Part shown: in pieces, positions 25,943 through 34,345 of the stretch
Numbering within the stretch: the stretch's first letter is position 1
Layout: the number at the start of each line of letters is the position of its first letter
NCBI RefSeq assembly: GCF_900130075.1
Contig: NZ_LT671418.1
Location: forward strand, 3,410,001-3,474,000
Origin: Herminiimonas arsenitoxidans
GTDB lineage: Bacteria > Pseudomonadota > Gammaproteobacteria > Burkholderiales > Burkholderiaceae_D
Direction of reading: 5' to 3'
Length of the DNA stretch: 64,000 nt
Notes under the pieces: generated by a model
Databases searched by the model: none
Seen by the model: only the letters and a program-made list of their open reading frames with translations
Told to the model about the DNA's origin: nothing
Position numbers and translations under genes: made by a program

Positions 25943-28470
25943 TGAAAAAAACAAAACTTCTTTTTTTGCTGTTAATGCATGCAGGTATGATTGCGAACGT
26001 TAATGCGCAAGAGTCGGAGCTGCCGCTGAGCGGACCTGCTTATGACATTGCAGATGCTGCTTACAAGGCGTATGCCCGTGGCGATTATGCACAGGCAGTG
26101 CAACAGGCGCGCGAAGCAGTACGTCTGCGTCCGGATGTACTCAGGTTGAAGCAATTGTTGACGCAAGCGGAAGAGGCGCAAAAAAATCAAGGGAAGGCAA
26201 CATCTACACCAAAAGCCGCGACAGGAAAACCAGCTAGCGCGGCTAATCCGGCATACACGGCGGCCAACAAGGCTTACAAGGCATACGCAAAGCAAGACTA
26301 TGAGGCGGCCGTCGGTGATGCGCAAAATGCGGTGCGACTGGACCCTGCGAACGCATCGTACTGGACTCTGCTAATTAATTCTCAGATTGCAGCGCAACGA
26401 TATGCGGAAGCGGAAAAAACCGTAATTGAGGCAATGCAGCGCTTCGGTGCCACCGCATCCTTGGTGAGTCAACGTGAAGTGGTAAATCAGAATATCGCCG
26501 CGCAAGCAGGTAGCGCAATTTATCAAGCCTTGGAGCAGCAGAATTTTTCAAAAGCGGTGTCCTCAGCGCATCGTGCCGTGGCGTATGCACCAGAGAAAAG
26601 GATATATCGTTTGTTGCTGGTGCACTCTCTGCTGAGTGCGAATCGGCTGGAAGAAGCCGAGCAAGCTTTGGAACCATTACTGAAAAAAGCTGATGACCCT
26701 GTGCCATTAATATGGCGCGGTTATATCAAGCAGCGTTTGGGGCAACGTGCTGCGGCGATTGCCGATTTCGAGAAAGCGCTATCCATGCGCAGTGAATTGA
26801 CGACGGAAGAACGAGTGAATCTACGTCTGATCGTTGCCGATGCTGGTTTGAGCGCAGGCGAGTCGGATGCAACATTGGAAGTCTTGCAGACGCTGGATGG
26901 AAATGCAGCTGTGGCGACACGCAAGCGCAGTGCCGCCGAAATGCGTTTACGTCTGGCACGACCAGGCAGTGTCGCGACAAACAAAATCATGCAGCCACCT
27001 GCCTTGCGTTGCCGCAGCGCGACTAACGGTGAAGTCTGCAGTCTGGTGCCTGGCGCTGCGCCTGCCGACCCGGCTTATGCCAGCGCCGATGCTGCTTACA
27101 AGGCCTTGGCCAAGCGCGACTATTCATTGGCACTGAGTAAGGTGCGTGAGGCATTGCAATTGTCACCTGATAACCCTGCATATCAATTACTGCTGGTAGA
27201 TATACTGAGTCGCGATGGTCAATTGGCTGAGGCCGAGCGTGAGGCGACGCTGGCACTGGATAAAGGCAATCGTGATCCGGAATTGCGTGCGCAAAGAGGG
27301 CGTGTGCGGCTAGCCTTATATAAAACGCAATTGGCTGATGAAGATTTCAATCAAGTGCTGCTGTCAAACGATGCATCGCTACCCTTGCAAATCGAAATGC
27401 TCTCCAAATTAGGTAGGCGCAACGAGGCGCGCCAGCGTTTCAATGCGGCATCGGAGGCAGGTGCTTTCGATGGCATGTCCAAGGTCGAGTTGGCTTATCT
27501 GGCAGCATCCGCCGGTGATAGCCTGGGTGCATTCACTTTGTTTGACCTAGCCTATCGGGATGGCAGTCTGCCACCCAATGCAATACCAGATGCCGGCTAT
27601 GCAGCGTTGAATGCACGTCGTGATCCAGAGGCCACGACTTACTTCCGACGGACCGTGGATGCGGTGGATAAGGGTGATATTGCGATGGCGCCGCAACAGT
27701 TGTTTGAAACGCGGCGTGGAATTGCCGACCTTGAACGTAGCTGGGGCGCAGTGGCATCGCTGAATTATCGCGGCTCCAGTCTGCAGCCTGGTTCGGGGAT
27801 CGCGCCTAGTGGTACGAATAATACGGCGCAGATAGGTGGTGAAGTGTACTGGCGGCCATTCGGTTATCGCAGTGGGCGACCGATAGAAGTGTATGCCAGC
27901 GTGTTTGAGACGGTGTACAGCAAGGACAAAGCGCTTACCGGTGCACCTACCGCACAGGGTGGTGTGGGTGTGCGCTGGAAGCCATTCAGCGAGACGAATG
28001 TGATTGTGGCCTTGCAACGCCAGATCAAGATAGGATCGGCTTCCGGCGACGGCGACTGGTTGGCACGCCTGGCATATTCGAATTCTTTCGGTACCGATCT
28101 GCGTGTCGATAAACCCAGCTGGTGGACCGGACAGATATTTGGTGAGGTCGGGCGCTATATAGACCAGAAGCAAACCTATTCAATCTTTGAAGGCCAGCTC
28201 GGACGTAGCTATCGCTTGGACGACATTAACCCGAATCTGACCATCACCCCGCATTTTGTCATCGGTTCGGATTTCAATTCGACATTAAGAGTGCCGGCTG
28301 AAAAAACTGCAGTGGGAGCCGGTCCTGGTGTGAACGTTCGTTATTGGTATCGTCAGGATCACTACAAGGCACCACAGTCTTATGTTGATTTCTCGCTCCA
28401 GTATCGTTTCAAAATATCGGGTGACGAGCGTGCCCAAGGTGTGGTTTTACGCACGACGTTTTATTACTGA
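25942..28470 (+). CDS. nfrA: NfrA-type TPR and outer-membrane barrel protein
   Basis: An 842-residue exported protein with a signal peptide (1-22, cut after NVNA). Three closely similar TPR modules follow: PAYDIADAAYKAYARGDY near 32, PAYTAANKAYKAYAKQDY near 103 and PAYASADAAYKALAKRDY near 376. More degenerate TPRs fill the region to about 590. The last 230 residues are beta-rich, Gly/Tyr-rich and end in Phe-Tyr-Tyr, fitting an outer-membrane barrel like the NfrA C-terminal domain. In E. coli NfrA (about 990 residues) is the phage N4 adsorption protein and presumed glycan exporter. It is translationally coupled to nfrB. A proline/alanine/lysine linker separates the first two TPR modules. Confidence 0.8.
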   Translation: MKKTKLLFLLLMHAGMIANVNAQESELPLSGPAYDIADAAYKAYARGDYAQAVQQAREAVRLRPDVLRLKQLLTQAEEAQKNQGKATSTPKAATGKPASAANPAYTAANKAYKAYAKQDYEAAVGDAQNAVRLDPANASYWTLLINSQIAAQRYAEAEKTVIEAMQRFGATASLVSQREVVNQNIAAQAGSAIYQALEQQNFSKAVSSAHRAVAYAPEKRIYRLLLVHSLLSANRLEEAEQALEPLLKKADDPVPLIWRGYIKQRLGQRAAAIADFEKALSMRSELTTEERVNLRLIVADAGLSAGESDATLEVLQTLDGNAAVATRKRSAAEMRLRLARPGSVATNKIMQPPALRCRSATNGEVCSLVPGAAPADPAYASADAAYKALAKRDYSLALSKVREALQLSPDNPAYQLLLVDILSRDGQLAEAEREATLALDKGNRDPELRAQRGRVRLALYKTQLADEDFNQVLLSNDASLPLQIEMLSKLGRRNEARQRFNAASEAGAFDGMSKVELAYLAASAGDSLGAFTLFDLAYRDGSLPPNAIPDAGYAALNARRDPEATTYFRRTVDAVDKGDIAMAPQQLFETRRGIADLERSWGAVASLNYRGSSLQPGSGIAPSGTNNTAQIGGEVYWRPFGYRSGRPIEVYASVFETVYSKDKALTGAPTAQGGVGVRWKPFSETNVIVALQRQIKIGSASGDGDWLARLAYSNSFGTDLRVDKPSWWTGQIFGEVGRYIDQKQTYSIFEGQLGRSYRLDDINPNLTITPHFVIGSDFNSTLRVPAEKTAVGAGPGVNVRYWYRQDHYKAPQSYVDFSLQYRFKISGDERAQGVVLRTTFYY

Positions 28471-28573
28471 TGAGCATGTTGTTTGAAGCATATGAGTATG
28501 CGATTTTCTCTGCATATTTCGCCCATCGCACAAAGAGCGCACAATGACCTTCTTTGTTCGGTGGGGAATGAAT

Positions 28574-29458
28574 ATGCAATTTGCAGATGCTTCCATACCC
28601 GCACGGCGTGGTTCTCGCGCATTCTTGCGCGGCAGCCTGCTGATGTTGTTCATGAGTATTTGCATCGGTCATAGTTCGGCAGCCTCCATTACAGGCATTG
28701 TTTGGCAGCCTGAAAACGCGACGATAGCGCCACAAGGCAAGTGGGATCAAATCGGCGCACATCAATTACTGATTCAGTGGACTGCTGTTGATAATCTAGC
28801 TTTCGTTGCCGATGCCGGGATTCCTGTCGCGCCACAATTACCGGACTGGAAGCGCATTGCCGGTGAACCATGGGCGCGTGAAGTCATACTCGGTTTAGCT
28901 GGATATTTTGATGAAAACAAAGCACGCGCCAATCTGGATGAGCTGGGTGCATTGTCTGCACGACTGGCAAAATTACCGACGCCCTTGAATGTGGTTGGCT
29001 GGTATTTCCCGGTAGAGATAGACCCAACCTGGAACAATGCCGCCAAGCTGGCGCCCTTGTTGGCAAGCTTGCCGCGTCCTTTGTGGATCAGCGTATATGA
29101 CAGTGCGAACGTCGGGCCGGATGATGTGGCGAAATGGCTGGCGTCCTGGTTGCCCAAAGACGTAGGTGTGTTTTTTCAAGACGGCGTCGGTGTACATGCG
29201 CGTGAAGCACATATTGCAGTCGACTACCTGAATGCGCTGGAAAAACGTTTGGGGAAACAGCGTGTGCGCGTGATTGCCGAAGCGTTCAGACCGCAGATTG
29301 GCGGTGGTTTTCGCTCTGCGACAATTGACGAACTGATGCCGCAACTTAATGCGTATGGCACGCGTAAAGTTTATTTATTCGACGGTCCGCATTATGTGTC
29401 GGATACGCTGGTAGATGAAATCAAGAGCAGATTGAAACAAGAGAAGACTAAGCGCTGA
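28574..29458 (+). CDS. Exported protein of the NfrA/NfrB locus, putative glycan hydrolase (YbcH-like)
   Basis: A 294-residue protein from the ATG at 28574, chosen because GGGGA lies six bases upstream (ATGs at 28544 and 28568 are also in frame). A basic N-terminal region and hydrophobic helix end in Ser-Ser-Ala-Ala, a signal peptide. The mature part begins ITGIVWQPENATIAP and runs through QLLIQWTAVDN, VVGWYFPVEIDPTWN and GVFFQDGVGVHARE. This alternation of strands with conserved Trp and acidic residues resembles TIM-barrel putative glycoside hydrolases (DUF4434-like). Its size and position next to nfrA match YbcH of E. coli. Cutting or releasing the glycan is a reasonable guess, not shown. 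It is convergent with the next gene at 18 bp. Confidence 0.55.
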   Translation: MQFADASIPARRGSRAFLRGSLLMLFMSICIGHSSAASITGIVWQPENATIAPQGKWDQIGAHQLLIQWTAVDNLAFVADAGIPVAPQLPDWKRIAGEPWAREVILGLAGYFDENKARANLDELGALSARLAKLPTPLNVVGWYFPVEIDPTWNNAAKLAPLLASLPRPLWISVYDSANVGPDDVAKWLASWLPKDVGVFFQDGVGVHAREAHIAVDYLNALEKRLGKQRVRVIAEAFRPQIGGGFRSATIDELMPQLNAYGTRKVYLFDGPHYVSDTLVDEIKSRLKQEKTKR

Positions 29459-29476
29459 AGTGATACTTACGCATCA

Positions 29477-30415
29477 TCAATGATGATCCTCAGTCCAGAT
29501 GCCGGTACGTTCGGTCGTTGGTGCTATTTCTCTCAGTGTCCAACGCAACGGGATAGTCTTGAATGCCATCCAAGCTTTGCTAATGTGAAAGCGCCACAGA
29601 CGCTCTGCACCCGCCAGATGTGAAGTTTCATCCGATTGCCACAAAATTTCCGTTGTACCTTGCAGATGCAAGAGATCCCCAGTAGTGAAGTCGATGAACA
29701 AGAGCGCAGCGCGCGGCTCGACCAGCATATTTCCCAATGTATTGAAATAACGATTCCCCATAAAATCTGGAACCGTCAGCGTATTGCCGTCGATGCGAAT
29801 AAAGCCGGGCATGCCACCGCGATGCGAGATATCGATTCCACCTGCATTGACCTCATTCTGCGCTGACGTTGTGGCAACAAAGAAGGTATCTGCCTTGTTG
29901 ATGATGCTGCGTGCATCATCATTCAGCTCCGTAAAATCTTGCCCGATCAAAGCTGGCTGGACGTTAGCTGCATCACGCACATCACGCGACTGTATGTATT
30001 TTGGGCAGTTGCCAAACGATTGATCGACTGCAATGGACAAGCCTGCATGATCGATTGCTTTGATGATACCGTTGGCACGATTGCGACGGCGTGTGCTGAA
30101 ATCGATACCCAGCATGCCGATTTTCTTATCGGGTACAAATAATGATTGGCTTGCCTTTTGCCAATGCGCGCTCGCAGCTATTTGCAAATGATATTGATCT
30201 GGCGTGGACAAGAATCCCTGTTGACCAGTTACGACGGTGGCGATAGGCCAGCCGTCGGCATCGGTTGTGGCGAGAAACATGAAGCGTAGCATTGCAAAAA
30301 ATTGCCTATGTTGTTCCGGCATGTAGTCGCGTATGGCCGCACCCGGCGTGCCAGTACCGGCCAGTGCGTGCGCTTGCAGCTCTCCCGTATGAAAGAGTAC
30401 AGAATCGGTATTCAT
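29477..30415 (-). CDS. Pyridoxamine 5'-phosphate oxidase-family flavin-binding protein
   Basis: A 312-residue protein from the ATG at 30415, which overlaps the GST stop (ATGA). The frame stays open upstream but that part is low-complexity and antisense-like. Two split-barrel segments are visible: AMLRFMFLATTDADGWPIATVVTG (about 50-75) and INKADTFFVATTSAQNEVNAGGIDISHRGG (about 170-200). Both are typical of the PNPOx-like FMN-binding fold, and PGFIRIDGNTLTVPDFMGNRYFNTLGN matches the family's dimer/flavin region. Members include FMN oxidoreductases that are not vitamin B6 enzymes. It is co-transcribed with the GST; a detoxification role is plausible. Confidence 0.75.
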   Translation of the reverse strand: MNTDSVLFHTGELQAHALAGTGTPGAAIRDYMPEQHRQFFAMLRFMFLATTDADGWPIATVVTGQQGFLSTPDQYHLQIAASAHWQKASQSLFVPDKKIGMLGIDFSTRRRNRANGIIKAIDHAGLSIAVDQSFGNCPKYIQSRDVRDAANVQPALIGQDFTELNDDARSIINKADTFFVATTSAQNEVNAGGIDISHRGGMPGFIRIDGNTLTVPDFMGNRYFNTLGNMLVEPRAALLFIDFTTGDLLHLQGTTEILWQSDETSHLAGAERLWRFHISKAWMAFKTIPLRWTLREIAPTTERTGIWTEDHH

Positions 30416-31038
30416 GCTGCGGCAGGTATGACGGAGCGTGGCATTGCTACAAAGCCAGGCAGATTTTCTATGCGCGCCAGCCACGTGCGCACAGCAGGGC
30501 AATCGTCCAGCGAGATGCCGCCTTCCGGTGCGTGCGCTATATACGAATAGCAAGCCAGATCGGCGATGGTTGGATGATCTGTCGCAAGGTAGTTGCGATC
30601 TGTCAAATGCGTCTCCATAAAGCGCAACAAGTCGTGGCCGATTTCTGTCGCGCGGATCGGATCGTCCTTGCCGATTTTCCACAGGCTATAGATGCGCGCA
30701 TTAGCTGGTCCGTAGCGCAACTCTCCAGCAGCAATCGACAGCCAGCGTTGTACCTGTGCGGCGCCAACGGCGTCGTCAGGCAACCATGGGCTAGCTGCGG
30801 CGTAGCGTTTGACCAGATAGACCAGAATCGCATTGCTGTCGCACAGCACCAGATCACCATCCGTCAGCACAGGGATCTGTCCGAGTGGATTGAGTTTGCG
30901 AAAATCGGCTGAGGCGCGCAGTGATGCCGGTGCTTCTACATACTCGTAAGTGATCCCTAGTATGTTCAGCAACAGTGAGACGCGATGACAATGACCGGAT
31001 AGTGGTGTTCCATAAAGTTTGATAGTGGCTTGATTCAT
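30412..31038 (-). CDS. Glutathione S-transferase family protein
   Basis: A 208-residue cytosolic GST. The N-terminal thioredoxin-fold domain begins IKLYGTPLSGHCHRV, with Ser14 or Cys17 as candidate catalytic residues, and includes the cis-Pro motif GQIPVLTDGDLVLCDSNAIL (about 50-70, Glu/Asp-Ser contact to glutathione). The helical C-terminal domain follows with the conserved DHPTIADLACYSY N-capping-box region. It is divergent from a LysR regulator 105 bp away and overlaps the PNPOx-family gene, so the three are probably one regulatory unit. Confidence 0.88.
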   Translation of the reverse strand: MNQATIKLYGTPLSGHCHRVSLLLNILGITYEYVEAPASLRASADFRKLNPLGQIPVLTDGDLVLCDSNAILVYLVKRYAAASPWLPDDAVGAAQVQRWLSIAAGELRYGPANARIYSLWKIGKDDPIRATEIGHDLLRFMETHLTDRNYLATDHPTIADLACYSYIAHAPEGGISLDDCPAVRTWLARIENLPGFVAMPRSVIPAAA

Positions 31039-31092
31039 GATGTTGTCCTTTTGCTTGATCGAGACTAGATGTTAGGCATTCCTTGAATTGAT

Positions 31093-31125
31093 GTAAATTA
31101 GGTGAAATTGAAATTTACTATTTCA
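31093..31125. promoter_or_regulatory. Candidate LysR operator between GST and LysR genes
   Basis: The spacer contains GTAAATT (31093-31099) with its exact reverse complement AATTTAC (31112-31118), and an overlapping TGAAAT/ATTTCA pair (31103-31108, 31120-31125). AT-rich dyads of this size between a LysR gene and its divergent target are typical operator sites. Confidence 0.5.
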
Positions 31126-31143
31126 TAAAAAGGAATAATCAAT

Positions 31144-32043
31144 ATGGATCGTCTGGATGAACTGGAAGTTTTTATTGCCATTTTGGATAGCGGTAGCCTG
31201 ATCGGTGCCAGTCGCAAGCTGCGCCGTTCGCCGCCAGCGATTACGCGTCTGCTGGGTTCGCTGGAAGAACGTATAGGCACGCGCCTTATCGAACGAACCA
31301 CGCGGCATCTGGCGGCAACTGAGGCAGGCTTGCGTCTGGCGCAGCATGCGCGGCAGGTATTGCTGGAATATGAGCAGGCGGTGCAGGAAGATCCGTCGGC
31401 ACCTTTGCGCGGCACCTTGCGTGTGACGGCGCCGGTCGTGTTCGGACGGCGTCATGTCGCGCCTATCGTCAATAGTTATCTCGACATGTATCCGGAGATG
31501 CGGGTCGAACTCATCATGAATGATCGCAATCTCGACATGATTGAAGAAGGTATCGATATCGGGCTGCGCATAGGTGCGCTTGCCGATACCAGTCTGGTCG
31601 CACGTCGTGTCGGGCAGGTACAGAGTTTGTTGGTAGCGAGTCCCGACTATATTGCGCGTCGTGGCGAGCTGAAGTCATTGGCGGATATTGCAAAGCACGA
31701 TGTGATTTTTACGTCGGTACGCAGCAGAACACCTGAATGGCGTTTCCGTCATAACGGGCGTGAGCAGATCGTTAGCTTGACGCCGCGCCTGATCGTGAAT
31801 GAAATCGATGCAGTGTTGTTGGCGGCGAAAGCAGGGCGCGGCTTGGCGCGCGTGTTGTCATATCAAGTTGCTGACGATTTGCTGAGCGGTGCGCTGGTAC
31901 GCGTGTTGCCGAAAATGGAGCCGGCCAGTCTGTCAGTCCAGTTGATCGTACCCAGCGCGCGTTTGATGGCGCCCAAGTCGCGCGCTTTTCTGGATCATGC
32001 ATTCAGCCAACTGAGCGAGTTACATGTGCTGCAGTCGGCTTGA
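31144..32043 (+). CDS. LysR-family transcriptional regulator
   Basis: A 299-residue regulator. The N-terminal winged HTH (about 1-60) reads LDELEVFIAILDSGSLIGASRKLRRSPPAITRLLGSLEERIGTRLIERTTR, the standard LysR form. The C-terminal two-lobed effector domain starts near GTLRVTAPVVFGRRHVAP and is of the CrgA/PA0477-like subgroup. AAAAGGAA precedes the ATG. It probably controls the divergent GST/PNPOx pair through the dyad at 31093-31125. It ends 6 bp from the convergent monooxygenase gene. Confidence 0.88.
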   Translation: MDRLDELEVFIAILDSGSLIGASRKLRRSPPAITRLLGSLEERIGTRLIERTTRHLAATEAGLRLAQHARQVLLEYEQAVQEDPSAPLRGTLRVTAPVVFGRRHVAPIVNSYLDMYPEMRVELIMNDRNLDMIEEGIDIGLRIGALADTSLVARRVGQVQSLLVASPDYIARRGELKSLADIAKHDVIFTSVRSRTPEWRFRHNGREQIVSLTPRLIVNEIDAVLLAAKAGRGLARVLSYQVADDLLSGALVRVLPKMEPASLSVQLIVPSARLMAPKSRAFLDHAFSQLSELHVLQSA

Positions 32044-32049
32044 TATGAC

Positions 32050-33315
32050 TCAGGAATAAATCGACGGGACAGGTACTTCACCGGTTAATACCCATTGACC
32101 GACATCCTTCAATTTGTAATCCAGCGAATCGTGTAGCGTGTGTACGCGTACATTGCGCCAGTAACGGTCAAAGCCGTACTTGGCAGCAGTCGCACGTGCG
32201 CCCATGACTTCAAAAATCTTGGCTGTGATATCGAGCGCAGCACGCGCAGCGACTATCTTGGTTTCATAAATGTTCACTGCCAGTACGCCGCGTTCTTCCG
32301 CCGTCAAGGCATCGCCGCGATCCCATGCGCGCTGCAATTGCGCAGCGGCATCTTCTGCCAATGCAATCGCGCCGCGCAATGCAATCCGCAAATCACCATA
32401 ATGCTGCTGCGTAAATGGATCGTCGATGGCACGCTCCACGCCCGAGGTAAACCACGGACGGCCTTGTTCATGCGTGTACTTCCATGCGTTCAACAATGCA
32501 CCTTGTGCATTGCCGATATAGATTTCGATCAGGATCAATTGCGATACCAGCGTGCGCAAGGTGGCACGTGGAGTACCTGAGGTGCCCGGCGGCCCGAGTA
32601 CTTCATCACGTTCTACACGCACTTTGTCGAAAGTGACGGAACCGCTATCGGTTTGGCGCTGACCTAGATTATCCCAATCATCCAGCACCGTGACGCCGGT
32701 GCGATTGGTAGGAATCGACAGGAAGACGCGATCTGATGGATCTGCCGAGCGTGGTGCCGTGATGTTGAGCATGTCGGAACCGGTAGCGCCTGAGCAAAAT
32801 GATTTGATGCCATTCAGTTCGTAGTAACCATCATCGGCCTTGTCACCTTCACGCCAAACCAAGGTGGCACGCGTATCCAGACCATTGGTAGCATTGCCCC
32901 AGAACCAGTTTTCGCTGACGGTTTGTCCCAGATACAAAGCTTTCTGTTCTGGATTACCGAACAGCGCAACGCTGGCAACCTGCAAATGCTGGAAGCCGAA
33001 TAGATGTGCGAGCGAGCTATCGACTTCGGCAAAGCGTCGGATGATTTGGTAAATAGTCGGCCATGGGGTTTCGGGTCCGCCGAAAGCTGCTGGCACGGCC
33101 AGTTTCAGCAAGCCGCTGTCGCGCAAGACTTGCCGTTCTACCCATGCCGTGCCGCCGCTGCGGTCACGTTCGGTGGCGGTGAGCGCCAGCGCCGCTGCTG
33201 TTTTTTCAACCACATCTGTTAATGCGCCGAAATCGCGTTGCACCAGATGCGCCGGCGTATAAGTCGGTGCAGCTTGTGTTTGTGGCAGTTCGCCGAGTTT
33301 CAGTAATTGACCCAT
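32050..33315 (-). CDS. DszC/SfnB-type acyl-CoA dehydrogenase-fold flavin monooxygenase
   Basis: A 421-residue protein from the ATG at 33315 (a TTG at 33330 is also in frame). It has the acyl-CoA dehydrogenase fold: N-terminal helices (VLRDSGLLKLAVPAAFGG), a central beta domain (NGIKSFCSGATGSDMLNITAPRS; VLDDWDNLGQRQTDSGSVTFDKVRV) and a C-terminal helical bundle. The segment FWGNATNGLD and the sulfur-transport context point to the SfnB/DszC/SoxC group of FMNH2-dependent monooxygenases acting on organosulfur compounds, rather than beta-oxidation. It is the last gene of the ABC-transporter operon. The substrate is unknown; it takes the place that an ssuD-type sulfonate monooxygenase would have. 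Confidence 0.78.
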   Translation of the reverse strand: MGQLLKLGELPQTQAAPTYTPAHLVQRDFGALTDVVEKTAAALALTATERDRSGGTAWVERQVLRDSGLLKLAVPAAFGGPETPWPTIYQIIRRFAEVDSSLAHLFGFQHLQVASVALFGNPEQKALYLGQTVSENWFWGNATNGLDTRATLVWREGDKADDGYYELNGIKSFCSGATGSDMLNITAPRSADPSDRVFLSIPTNRTGVTVLDDWDNLGQRQTDSGSVTFDKVRVERDEVLGPPGTSGTPRATLRTLVSQLILIEIYIGNAQGALLNAWKYTHEQGRPWFTSGVERAIDDPFTQQHYGDLRIALRGAIALAEDAAAQLQRAWDRGDALTAEERGVLAVNIYETKIVAARAALDITAKIFEVMGARATAAKYGFDRYWRNVRVHTLHDSLDYKLKDVGQWVLTGEVPVPSIYS

Positions 33316-33360
33316 GATCTGAAATTCCAATATATGTGTAGCGTGAAGTAATGCCGTGAA

Positions 33361-34314
33361 TCAGAAAACTGGTACGGCAGTCGCATTGACTTTCTTAGGC
33401 AACAAACCTTCGGCTAAAAATGCATCAGCAATTTTTTGTTGTTCGCCCAGACGTTCTGTGAGGACGGAGCGGACTTCATAGCTGCGGCGTGCATTCGCTT
33501 GTTCAACCGTGGCGACATCCAGACCCCATACTGGTGCCAGCAGATTGGCTGCTTCGCGCGGCGATTGCTTGACCCATTTGCCGGTTTCCTGCAGCGAGTC
33601 GACGATGACTTTGACAACTTCAGGACGCGCTTTGGCGAACGGTGTCGATGCCAGGTAGTAGCGTTGATAATCGGCCAGACCGCGACCATCGGTCAGCACA
33701 CGGACTTGTGATTGACGTTCCACTGCGGCCAGGAATGGATCCCAGATTACCCATGCATCAATGGCTTCACGCTCAAAAGCAGCGCGGCCATCGGCAGGAG
33801 CGAGGTAGGCGAGTTGGATGTCCTTCAAGGACAAACCGGCTTTTTCCAATGCGGCGATCAGCAGATAATGTGCACCTGCTGCCTTGGCAAAGCCGACGCG
33901 TTTACCACGCAGATCGGCCAGTGTTTTGATAGGTGAATTCGCCTTGACGACGATCGCTTGTGCGCTTGGTGATGGTGATTCCTGCGCGATGTAAGTCAGT
34001 TGTGCACCGGCAGCTTGTGCGAACACTGGCACGGTATCGGCCACATCAGCGGAAACGTCGATTGCACCTACGTTCAGCGCTTCCAGCAAAGGCAGGCCGC
34101 TGGCAAATTCATGCCATGTGACCTTGACGCCCAATACACCCAGACGTTGTTCCAGCGTGCCACGTGTTTTGAGGACAGTGATCAAAGTGGATGATTTTTG
34201 ATAACCGATGCGTACGGTGTCCCCAGCTTTTTGTGCAAGCGCAGGAATGGCGAGCAGTGGTGTCAGTGCGAGCAAGGCGACTAGTTTGCGGCGAAGGTTG
34301 AATGTGTTTTTCAT
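33361..34314 (-). CDS. Sulfonate-type ABC transporter substrate-binding protein (second copy)
   Basis: A 317-residue periplasmic protein with a Sec signal peptide (KLVALLALTPLLAIPALA-Q). The mature start VRIGYQKSSTLITVLKTRGTLEQRLG and the segments VTWHEFASGLPLLEALNVGAIDV and LADLRGKRVGFAKAAGAHYLL are characteristic of SsuA-like aliphatic sulfonate-binding proteins. It lies between the ATPase gene and the monooxygenase gene. A different SsuA-like protein is encoded at the head of the same operon, so the two may widen the ligand range of one permease. Confidence 0.85.
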   Translation of the reverse strand: MKNTFNLRRKLVALLALTPLLAIPALAQKAGDTVRIGYQKSSTLITVLKTRGTLEQRLGVLGVKVTWHEFASGLPLLEALNVGAIDVSADVADTVPVFAQAAGAQLTYIAQESPSPSAQAIVVKANSPIKTLADLRGKRVGFAKAAGAHYLLIAALEKAGLSLKDIQLAYLAPADGRAAFEREAIDAWVIWDPFLAAVERQSQVRVLTDGRGLADYQRYYLASTPFAKARPEVVKVIVDSLQETGKWVKQSPREAANLLAPVWGLDVATVEQANARRSYEVRSVLTERLGEQQKIADAFLAEGLLPKKVNATAVPVF

Positions 34315-34345
34315 TTTATTTTCCCTGTGTGAATGTTGTTGCCGA

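Noticed and set aside
30416..30682. N-terminal extension of the PNPOx-family protein
   Set aside because: It runs antiparallel in the same strand over the end of the GST gene, is Arg/Ser-rich and shadow-like; the ATG at 30415 overlapping the GST stop is a better start.
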